Of a stretch of DNA of 64,000 nt, positions 57,496 to 64,000 are shown piece after piece (position 1 is the stretch's first letter; each line of letters opens with the position of its first letter). The DNA comes from Myxococcota bacterium. Its GTDB lineage: Bacteria > Myxococcota_A > UBA9042 > DTJE01. Below the pieces are notes generated by a model. The model was given only the letters and a program-made list of their open reading frames with translations, ran no database searches and was not told the DNA's origin. Location of the stretch: assembly GCA_017994695.1 (NCBI GenBank), contig JAGOKF010000007.1, forward strand, positions 1 to 64,000, written 5' to 3'. A program made the translations under genes and the position numbers.

Positions 57496-58310
57496 GTCTT
57501 CCCCCCGGAGACCCCGGTCATTGTATCGGAAGAACCCCGGGACAGCGCCTCCTCGGCGGCCTCCAGCACCTCGTCCAGGGAGGGCCGGGAAGCCACCCCC
57601 AACGGGACGACCCCCTTTCGTTCCATGGCCTCCGCAGTGACCTCGCCCACCGCGACGACCCGCGATGGGCGAAGCCATGCCAGGGCCCGCGATTCCCCGC
57701 AGATGTCCAGGAAGGCCTCGAAGGCCGACGGGCTGAAGAACAGCGCCACGTCCGCCGGCGCCCCCTCCATCAGCGCCTCGATCTCGGCCTCTGTCGGCCT
57801 GGCATGGACGGTCCGGTAGGCGGCGACGACCTCCACCGTTCCGCCGGCGGCCCGGATGCCCTCGGGCACCACTTCCCGCCCCTCCTCGGCCCGGACGAGC
57901 AGCGTCCGTCCCCGGGCCGCCCCGTCGGCCAGGAGGGCCTGAAGCAGTCCCTCGCCCTGCCAGCGATCCGGAATCCTCACGTCCCGGAGGCCGCCCCGGC
58001 GCAGCACCCTCGCCGTCGCCTCCCCCACCGCGAAGAACCGCCCCCGCTCGGCCGCCTCGGGCCACTCTCCCAGGCGATCCAGCCGTTCCAGCAGCACCCG
58101 GGCGCCCCGGGGCGACGTCACGACCACCCGGTCGAAGTCCCTCCAGCGGGCCACCGCCCGGCGCAGGGCCTCCGGATCCCCCGGCGGGTCGAAGGCGATG
58201 CACGGGAAGACGCACGGGATGCCCCCCCGCCGGGCGACGGCCTCAGCGGTCCGGGCCGCCTCCTCCTCGTCCCGGGTGACGAGCACCCTCCGTCCCCGAA
58301 GGCCCGACAT
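57492..58310 (-). CDS. hemD: Uroporphyrinogen-III synthase
   Basis: Length 272 residues. Two-domain HemD fold. VLVTRDEEEAARTAEAVARRGG is the first strand-helix. FDRVVVTSPRGARVLL is the domain hinge and FFAVGEATARVLRRGG the second half. The family is poorly conserved, so the neighbours matter: it follows hemC with a TGATG overlap. It closes hydroxymethylbilane with inversion of ring D. Confidence 0.9.
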   Translation of the reverse strand: MSGLRGRRVLVTRDEEEAARTAEAVARRGGIPCVFPCIAFDPPGDPEALRRAVARWRDFDRVVVTSPRGARVLLERLDRLGEWPEAAERGRFFAVGEATARVLRRGGLRDVRIPDRWQGEGLLQALLADGAARGRTLLVRAEEGREVVPEGIRAAGGTVEVVAAYRTVHARPTEAEIEALMEGAPADVALFFSPSAFEAFLDICGESRALAWLRPSRVVAVGEVTAEAMERKGVVPLGVASRPSLDEVLEAAEEALSRGSSDTMTGVSGGKT

Positions 58311-59230
58311 CAGGCAGGCTCCACCAGCGAGGCCAGGATCTCCCGCCCCCCCGACGCCAGCAGGGCCTCGGCCACCTCCCGGCCCAGGGCCTCCGGCGTC
58401 CCCGCGTCCCCGGCCCGCTCCACCCGGCGCAGGTCCGTCCCGTCGGGCCGGGCCAGGAACCCCGTCATGGCCAGCCCGCCGTCCACGGCCCGGCACCAGG
58501 CGCCCAGGGGCACCTGGCACCCGCCCTCCATGGCCGCCAGGAAGGCCCGCTCCGCCCGCATCACGACCCGCGTCGCCGGGTCCTCCAGGCATTCCCAAAG
58601 GATTTCCCGCACCTCCCGGTCCGATTCCCGGCACTCGACCACCACGATGCCCTGCCCCGCCGCCGGGACGAATTCCGGAGGCTCCAGGAGCCCCGAGATC
58701 CGATCCCCCATCCCGAGTCTCCGGAGTCCGGCCGCAGCCAGGATCACCGCATCGAGCCCCTCCTCGAACCGCCGCAGCCTCGTCTCGACGTTCCCCCGCA
58801 GGCTGCCGACCCGGAGGTCGGGCCTCGCCGCCAGCAGCTGCGCCTGCCGGCGCAGGCTCGAGGTGCCCACCCGGCCCCCGTCCGGCAGATCCCGGAGGGA
58901 TGGACCCCAACGGGACACCAGGGCATCGAAGGGCACCTCCCGGACCAGGCAGGCCCCCAGCACCAGTCCCGGCGGCAGTTCCGCCGGGACGTCCTTCAGG
59001 CTGTGCACCGCCAGGTCGCACCGCCCGTCCAGCAGGGCCTCCTCGATCTCCTTCACGAAGAGCCCCTTGCCGCCCACCCGGGACAGGGGCACGTCCAGGA
59101 TCCGGTCGCCCCGGGTGTGAATGACCTCCACCGCGACCTCCCGGCCTCCTCGACCCAGGGCCTCGGCCACCATTCCGGTCTGGCGCAGGGCCAGCGGACT
59201 CCCCCGGCTCCCGATCCTCAGCGGGCGCAT
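58310..59230 (-). CDS. hemC: Hydroxymethylbilane synthase
   Basis: Length 306 residues. IGSRGSPLALRQ opens the protein. LAVHSLKDVP, GTSSLRRQAQL and EGGCQVPLGA carry the substrate-binding Arg residues and the dipyrromethane Cys (Cys238). It joins four porphobilinogens. The start overlaps the end of hemA by 13 bases and follows GGAGAAGGA. Confidence 0.97.
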   Translation of the reverse strand: MRPLRIGSRGSPLALRQTGMVAEALGRGGREVAVEVIHTRGDRILDVPLSRVGGKGLFVKEIEEALLDGRCDLAVHSLKDVPAELPPGLVLGACLVREVPFDALVSRWGPSLRDLPDGGRVGTSSLRRQAQLLAARPDLRVGSLRGNVETRLRRFEEGLDAVILAAAGLRRLGMGDRISGLLEPPEFVPAAGQGIVVVECRESDREVREILWECLEDPATRVVMRAERAFLAAMEGGCQVPLGAWCRAVDGGLAMTGFLARPDGTDLRRVERAGDAGTPEALGREVAEALLASGGREILASLVEPA

Positions 59231-60564
59231 TCCTTCTCCTCTCCGACGGCCTGGGGCCGACCCTCCGGGCCCTTCTCCGCCCCGTCCTCCGGCAGCCGGA
59301 ACAGCCTCCGGGCCGCCTCGGCGACGTCTCCTCCCTCCCCGTTCCACGCGGACTCCCGCAGCACGCACAGGGGGTCGTGCAACAGTTTCGATGCCAGGGA
59401 CTGCCCCAGTCCCTCGAGGACCTTCCGGACCTCCGGCGACACCTCCGGCAGTTCCCGGATGGCCCGGGCGACCTCCCGGTCCCGGATGTCCGCCGCCCGC
59501 TGTCCCAGGGCCGCCAGGACCGGCTGCACCTCCAGCACCCGGAGGTAGCGCTGCATCCCCTCGACCTCCCGGGCGATGATCGCCTCGGCCTTCGAGAGGT
59601 CCGCTTCCCGTCGCCGGAGGTGCTCCTGGACCACCTCCTGGAAGTCGTCCAGATTGTAGAGATAGGCCCCCTCCATCCGGGCGATGGAGGGATCGACGAC
59701 CCGGGGCACCGCGATGTCCACCAGGAATACCGGGCGGTTCCGGCGGCGCCGCAGGGCCTCCCGCATCCCGGCCCGGTCCACCACCCAGCGCGGCGCCCCG
59801 AGGGACGCGATCACCACGTCGGCCTCGGCCAGCAGTTCCGGGAGGGCCTCCAGGGGCCGCCCGCCCCAGCCGTGACGCTCCGCGACCACCATCGCCCGTT
59901 CCAGCGTCCGGTTCGCGACCACCACCTGCCGGGCCCCGGCCGCCGCCAGCGCCCGGGCCACCGCCTCGGCCATCTCCCCGGCCCCGAGGAGCAGCACCGT
60001 GGACTGCCCCAGGTTCCCGAAGACCTGCCGGGCCAGGTCCACCGCGATGGAACCCACCGAGACCTGGCCGCTGCCGACCTCCGTGTCGGTCCGGACCTCC
60101 TTGGCGACCTTGAAGGCCTTCTCGAAGAAGCGCGCCAGCAGGGGCCCGACCCGCCCCTGCTCCACCGCCGCCCGGTAGGCGTCCTTCACCTGCCCCAGGA
60201 TCTGGGGCTCCCCCAGCACCAGGCTGTCCAGGGCGGCCGCCACCCGGAACAGATGCCGCACCGCATCGACGCCCCGCATGCGGTAGAGGTGGTCCCGGAG
60301 GGTTTCGACGGGAACGCCCCGGTCCTGGCACAGGGCCTCCACCAGCGCCGCCTCGGTCCCCTCGGCGTCCATCCCCGGCCGCCCCACCCCGTAGATCTCG
60401 GTCCGGTTGCAGGTGCTCAGCACCACGGATTCGGCGATGCCCGCCGCCCGAAGGGCCTCCTGGAGCCGGACCTGGGCCTCCCCGTCCAGGGCCATCCGCT
60501 CCCGGACGGCCACCTCGGCGGTCCGGTGGGAGATCCCGATCAGTCCGAAGACGGGAGCGGCCAT
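59218..60564 (-). CDS. hemA: Glutamyl-tRNA reductase
   Basis: Length 448 residues. STCNRTEIY carries the nucleophile Cys (Cys52). ISHRTA and ALDSLVLGEPQILGQVK are the catalytic-domain motifs. The NADPH-binding stretch is VLLLGAGEMAEAVARAL. The C-terminal dimerisation helix follows. It makes glutamate semialdehyde for heme by the C5 route. Overlaps the end of ccsA by one base (TGATG). Confidence 0.97.
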   Translation of the reverse strand: MAAPVFGLIGISHRTAEVAVRERMALDGEAQVRLQEALRAAGIAESVVLSTCNRTEIYGVGRPGMDAEGTEAALVEALCQDRGVPVETLRDHLYRMRGVDAVRHLFRVAAALDSLVLGEPQILGQVKDAYRAAVEQGRVGPLLARFFEKAFKVAKEVRTDTEVGSGQVSVGSIAVDLARQVFGNLGQSTVLLLGAGEMAEAVARALAAAGARQVVVANRTLERAMVVAERHGWGGRPLEALPELLAEADVVIASLGAPRWVVDRAGMREALRRRRNRPVFLVDIAVPRVVDPSIARMEGAYLYNLDDFQEVVQEHLRRREADLSKAEAIIAREVEGMQRYLRVLEVQPVLAALGQRAADIRDREVARAIRELPEVSPEVRKVLEGLGQSLASKLLHDPLCVLRESAWNGEGGDVAEAARRLFRLPEDGAEKGPEGRPQAVGEEKECAR

Positions 60565-61361
60565 CAGCCGAGCCTCCGGAGGGCGTACATCAGCACGATG
60601 GGCAGCGTCGCGGCGAACCCGAGCGTGGTCAGCACCGCGAACCTCCGACCCCGGAATCCCCAGGTCGCCGACAGCAGCATGCTGACCCCGAAGAGCAGCC
60701 ACACGGCGACTCCCAGCAGGTACTCCGGCAGCAGCAGGGCCCCCTGTTCGCCCGAGAACCACGCCCAGACCCCCCCGAGGAGGATCCCCACGGTGTAGAA
60801 GGGATAGCCGATCCGGAGGGCCGCGGCGGCCCACGTCTCCAGGCGGGCCAGGGGCGGCAGGGGGGGCCAGCCGTGGCCCCGTCGGTTCCGGAGCCGGAAG
60901 TCGGCGACGATGGCCATCACCGAAGCCGCGGCCGCGACGCCGAAGCACGCGAATCCCAGGGCCGAGGTGGCGATGTGCACGGGGGTCACGAAGCGCATGA
61001 AGGCCAGGCGCGCCGGCGGCTGGCCCGCGGCGTGGTGGAACAGCGTCGCGAGGACCAGCGTCGCCAGCGGGGCCATCATCGCCCCCAGCAGCCTCCGCTC
61101 CCGGAAGAGGTCCGCCACGACGAAGACGACCATGCCGGCGAAGAGCGCCAGGTTCAGGATCGACGACACGGCCGTGATCGGCGGCGGGAAATGCCCCAGG
61201 TGCTGGTGGCCGATGGCCAGCAGGTGCGCCAGGACGGCCACGGCCAGGATCGGCCGGGCCAGCCGGCTCGCCGCCTCCCAGACCCGGGAGAGGCTCAGGA
61301 GGTGGAAGGCCGAGGCCAGCCCGTACAGGGCCAGCGCCAATCCCATCGGCAGCGAGTGCAC
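60564..61361 (-). CDS. CcsA/HemX-type cytochrome c assembly membrane protein
   Basis: Length 265 residues with eight membrane segments and conserved His residues (LAIGHQHLGHF; TPVHIATSALGF). This is the HemX/CcsA pattern, and hemX-like genes commonly lie directly upstream of hemA. The expected tryptophan-rich WGxxWxWDPKE loop is replaced by GGVWAWFSGEQG, so heme handling may differ. A role in heme delivery or in control of HemA, as shown for HemX elsewhere, is possible. GTG start after GGAGGGGCGCCG. Confidence 0.8.
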   Translation of the reverse strand: MHSLPMGLALALYGLASAFHLLSLSRVWEAASRLARPILAVAVLAHLLAIGHQHLGHFPPPITAVSSILNLALFAGMVVFVVADLFRERRLLGAMMAPLATLVLATLFHHAAGQPPARLAFMRFVTPVHIATSALGFACFGVAAAASVMAIVADFRLRNRRGHGWPPLPPLARLETWAAAALRIGYPFYTVGILLGGVWAWFSGEQGALLLPEYLLGVAVWLLFGVSMLLSATWGFRGRRFAVLTTLGFAATLPIVLMYALRRLG

Positions 61362-61394
61362 CGGCGCCCCTCCGACCGGGAGTCACGGGGTCCG

Positions 61395-61403
61395 AGTGTA
61401 GCA
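61395..61403 (-). promoter_or_regulatory. Extended -10 promoter for ccsA-hemACD
   Basis: TGC-TACACT on the minus strand (TACACT 61395-61400), 34 bases before the GTG start. No matching -35. Confidence 0.4.
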
Positions 61404-61410
61404 CGTCCGG

Positions 61411-62532
61411 TCAGCGGGGCCCCCAGGCCTCCCGGAGAGCCGCTCGGTCCGAGAGGAGCGTCGCGGCCGCCCCCAGGGCCCCGAGGAAGTAGAAGACGAC
61501 GATCGCCCAGGGAATCCCCGCGATCGCCATGCCCAGGAAGATCAGCAGGTAGGTGTCCCGCTTCACCAAAGGAGCCAGCCAGCGGGTGACGGCCCGGCGC
61601 AGCGCCGAGGCCGACTCGCCGCCGCTGTAGTCCAGGGCCCCCGAATCGGAGGTCCCCCGGCGGACCAGTCGTCGGTAGGTGGTCGCCACGGTGGGCACCG
61701 CCAGCAGGAAGCCCGCCACCGCCAGTCCCAGCAGCACCTGCCCCGTCCCGTCTCCAGACCGGACCCGCCAGAGGCCCACGCCCGTGGCCAGGGCGAAGAG
61801 GTTGTTCGACACGTCGTCGAAGACCGTGTCGAGCCATCCGCCGATCCGGGAGGACTGGTATTTCAGCCGCGCGATTTCGCCGTCGCAGCCGTCGAGCACC
61901 GACGCGACGTGCATCACCAGGGCCCCGATCACGAAATGGCCGGCGGCCATGCCCAGGGCCCCCAGCAGGGCGATGACGAACGAGATCACCGAGAGGTGGT
62001 TCGGCGTCAGGGGCGTCGCGGAGAGCAGGGCCGAGATCCGGATGCTGACCGGGCGGTTCAGGGTCCGGGAGACCAGCCCGTCGATGGGTTTCCGGAGGGC
62101 CTGGAGCAGCAGGGCCCTGGCCCCGGCGGCCCCCCGGCGGTCCAGCACCTCCGCCGTCGGCACCCGGATCGGACGCCGTTCCCCGACGGCGGCCAGGGCG
62201 TCGGCCAGCAGCCCGTCCAGGTCCCCGGCCCCGGCGGCCAGCCGGTTCCGGGCCGCCTCCCCCAGCACCAGGACGGGACGGCCGCCGGCCCCCGAGGCCG
62301 GATCCAGCGCCACCACCGCTTCCGGCCCCGCCTCGACCGCCGCGATCTCCTTCCCCAGGGCCCCGGGTCCCACCCGCTCGCCGGGAAAGATCACCAGGGG
62401 CCCGGCCCCGGCCCACTCCGACGCCTCGGCCAGTCCCGCGGCCCGGAGCATCCTCCGGGCCCGTTCCTCCAGCGTCAGGCCCAGCAACCTCTCCCGGAAT
62501 TCCCCCCGGGCGGGCAACACCAGGAACTGCAT
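61411..62532 (-). CDS. CDP-alcohol phosphatidyltransferase with degenerate nucleotidyltransferase-like N-terminus
   Basis: Length 373 residues. The C-terminal half is an integral-membrane CDP-alcohol phosphotransferase with the full motif DGxxARx8Gx3Dx3D (DGEIARLKYQ, then GGWLDTVFDD) and six membrane segments. The linker KPIDGLVSRTLNRPVS is typical of bifunctional inositol-phosphate cytidylyltransferase / DIPP synthases. The first 150 residues keep strands of such a cytidylyltransferase (TLEERARRMLRAAGL; VIFPGERV) but lack its GxGxRxxK loop. With the inositol-phosphate synthase gene beside it, the product is likely an inositol phospholipid or di-inositol phosphate. Confidence 0.85.
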   Translation of the reverse strand: MQFLVLPARGEFRERLLGLTLEERARRMLRAAGLAEASEWAGAGPLVIFPGERVGPGALGKEIAAVEAGPEAVVALDPASGAGGRPVLVLGEAARNRLAAGAGDLDGLLADALAAVGERRPIRVPTAEVLDRRGAAGARALLLQALRKPIDGLVSRTLNRPVSIRISALLSATPLTPNHLSVISFVIALLGALGMAAGHFVIGALVMHVASVLDGCDGEIARLKYQSSRIGGWLDTVFDDVSNNLFALATGVGLWRVRSGDGTGQVLLGLAVAGFLLAVPTVATTYRRLVRRGTSDSGALDYSGGESASALRRAVTRWLAPLVKRDTYLLIFLGMAIAGIPWAIVVFYFLGALGAAATLLSDRAALREAWGPR

Positions 62533-62615
62533 CGCTCGCTCCTCCCCGCCGGCGGGCCGTCACTGTCCGGTCCCACCGGGGTCCCCCGCGTCCGTTTCCC
62601 CGCGGGGTCCGGCGA

Positions 62616-63944
62616 TCACCGGTCCTCGTAGAAGTGGTAGTACTCCACGCCCAGGTGGGTGATCAGGTCCTCGCCCATCATCCACCGCAGCGTGTTCTTC
62701 ATCTTCATCTGCTGGATGAACAGGTCGTGCTCCGGATAGAGGCCCTCCTGGTGCATCGGGCTCTTGAAGAAGAAGGACAGCCACTCCTGGATGCCCCCCA
62801 TGCCCGCCCGCTGGGCGAGGTCCGTCAGCAGCACCAGGTCCAGGGCCACCGGCGCCGCCAGGATGCTGTCCCGGCACAGGAAGTTGACCTTGATCTGCAT
62901 CGGGTAGCCCAGCCACCCGAAGATGTCGATGTTGTCCCAGCCTTCCTTGTTGTCCCCCCGGGGCGGGTAGTAGTTGATCCGGACCAGGTGCGTGTAGTCC
63001 CCGTAGAGGTCCGGAAACTGGTCCGGCCGGAGGATCGTGTCCAGCACCGACAGTTTCGATTCCTCCTTGGTCTTGAAGGATCCGGGATCGTCCAGCACCT
63101 CGCCGTCCCGGTTGCCCAGGATGTTGGTGGAATACCATCCCGCCAGGCCCAGCATCCGGGCCTTGAGCCCCGGAGCCAGGATCGTCTTCATCAGGGTCTG
63201 GCCGGTCTTGAAGTCCTTGCCGCAGACGGGGATGCGCCGCTTCTCGGCGTAGTGGTACAGGGCGGGGCAGTCGATGGAGAGGTTCGGGGCGCCGTTGATG
63301 AAGGGGACGCCCGCCTTCAGGGCCGCGTAGGCGTAGATCATCGACGGGGCGATGTCCGGGTGGTTGCTCTTCAAGGCCGCCTCGAAGGCCTCGAAGTCCC
63401 GGTGCACGTCCGATACCGGGATGAAGACCTCGGTCGAGGCGCACCAGATCATCACCACCCGAGCGAGGCCGTTCTCGCTCCGGAACCGGGCGATGTCCTC
63501 CATCAGCTGGGTCGCCAGGTCGTATTTGCTGGCACCCGTCTTCACATGGGTCCCGTGGAGGCGGCGGACGTAGTTCTGGTCGAAGACCGCCTTCATCGGC
63601 CGCACGGCGGACAGCTCGTCCTTCACCAGGTCCAGGTGCTCCCGGGACAGCACCGCCGCGTGGCTGGCCGACTCCCAGGCCGACTCGTCGAAGATGTCCC
63701 AGCCGCCGAACACGATGTCGTCCAGGCTCGCCAAGGGAACGAAGTCCTGGATCCGGGGACTCCGGTTCTCGGTGCGCTTGCCCAGCCGGATGGTCCCCAT
63801 CTGGGTCACCGATCCTATGGGCTTCGCGAGCCCCTTCCGCACCAGGTACACCCCGGCCATCAGCGTGGTTCCCACCGCGCCCATGCCCACCACCATCACG
63901 CCCAGTTTCCCCTCGGCGGGGACGACCTGCCGCTTCCCTTCCAT
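62616..63944 (-). CDS. ino1: myo-Inositol-1-phosphate synthase
   Basis: Length 442 residues from the ATG after AGGAGAGGAAGAC. GVMVVGMGAVGTT is the NAD site. NGAPNLSIDCPAL and CGKDFKTGQTLMKT hold the catalytic Lys residues. The C-terminal region (YPMQIKVNFLCRDSILAAP, then GMGGIQEWLSFFFKSP) is normal. It makes inositol phosphate from glucose 6-phosphate. It lies 83 bases upstream of the CDP-alcohol phosphotransferase gene and supplies its inositol group. Confidence 0.95.
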   Translation of the reverse strand: MEGKRQVVPAEGKLGVMVVGMGAVGTTLMAGVYLVRKGLAKPIGSVTQMGTIRLGKRTENRSPRIQDFVPLASLDDIVFGGWDIFDESAWESASHAAVLSREHLDLVKDELSAVRPMKAVFDQNYVRRLHGTHVKTGASKYDLATQLMEDIARFRSENGLARVVMIWCASTEVFIPVSDVHRDFEAFEAALKSNHPDIAPSMIYAYAALKAGVPFINGAPNLSIDCPALYHYAEKRRIPVCGKDFKTGQTLMKTILAPGLKARMLGLAGWYSTNILGNRDGEVLDDPGSFKTKEESKLSVLDTILRPDQFPDLYGDYTHLVRINYYPPRGDNKEGWDNIDIFGWLGYPMQIKVNFLCRDSILAAPVALDLVLLTDLAQRAGMGGIQEWLSFFFKSPMHQEGLYPEHDLFIQQMKMKNTLRWMMGEDLITHLGVEYYHFYEDR

Positions 63945-64000
63945 GTCTTCCTCTCCTTTCGAAAAAGCCGAGATCCGCTTCCATCCCATCGGGATCGCCG

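Overview
The window is very GC-rich (roughly 70% by eye), gene-dense and strongly G/C at third codon positions. Long lipoproteins with CDDGN-type cysteine repeats or TIG repeats, a complete 12-gene type II secretion operon, a PilT next to recA, an inositol-phosphate synthase and an LysM-murein endopeptidase together point to a Gram-negative of the Myxococcota / former Deltaproteobacteria. This assignment is an inference from gene content; no rRNA or tRNA gene was seen. No CRISPR array, insertion sequence, integrase or phage gene was seen.

Layout. (1) 1-5056: the 5' end of an exported protein running off the left edge, a SagB-type nitroreductase with a TetR regulator, and a 1125-residue cysteine-repeat lipoprotein closed by a strong hairpin. 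(2) 5147-17465, minus strand: a nine-gene operon of the yge/ssnA/xdh type known from E. coli and from anaerobic purine and uric acid degraders. It holds a MocA-like cytidylyltransferase, a fold-type II PLP lyase, the YgeW carbamoyltransferase, a 2Fe-2S subunit and a molybdopterin subunit of a xanthine dehydrogenase-family enzyme, a threonine synthase-like PLP enzyme, YgeY, SsnA, and a dihydropyrimidine dehydrogenase-like flavoprotein. Divergent promoters lie at its head. The set differs from E. coli in several ways: there is no FAD subunit, no obvious YgeX, and the flavoprotein has the domain order of DPD rather than YgfK. (3) 17614-28792: a mosaic of small units, namely a hypothetical, an alpha/beta hydrolase lipoprotein, a Na+/Ca2+ exchanger, a TerC protein, purE, two unknown lipoproteins, a DUF4395 protein, a LysM-M74 endopeptidase, a head-to-head pair with overlapping start codons, a small CxxC protein and an ATP-grasp enzyme.

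(4) 28824-43563, minus strand: gspC-D-E-F-G-H-I-J-K-L-M-N in canonical order. Divergent to it is a 1361-residue TIG/propeller lipoprotein (43916-48001). (5) 48044-55517, minus strand: a repeat protein with TPT motifs, alaS, pilT, recA, a ThpR-like protein that has lost both catalytic HxTx motifs, an N-truncated CinA, and a zinc-ribbon protein. (6) 55696-61361, minus strand: ccsA, hemA, hemC and hemD, with a lipoprotein coupled to hemD by an ATGA overlap. (7) 61411-63944, minus strand: a CDP-alcohol phosphatidyltransferase and myo-inositol-phosphate synthase, which look like an inositol-lipid or inositol-phosphodiester branch.

How parts work together. Region 2 reads as one catabolic pathway. 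Mo-hydroxylase and flavoprotein redox steps feed an aminohydrolase and an M20 hydrolase, then a carbamoyltransferase that can yield carbamoyl phosphate, and PLP lyases that release ammonia and a keto acid. Several exported lipoproteins share an Asp/Pro-rich linker right after the lipid cysteine and could be surface-displayed. Whether the type II system handles them cannot be told from sequence alone.
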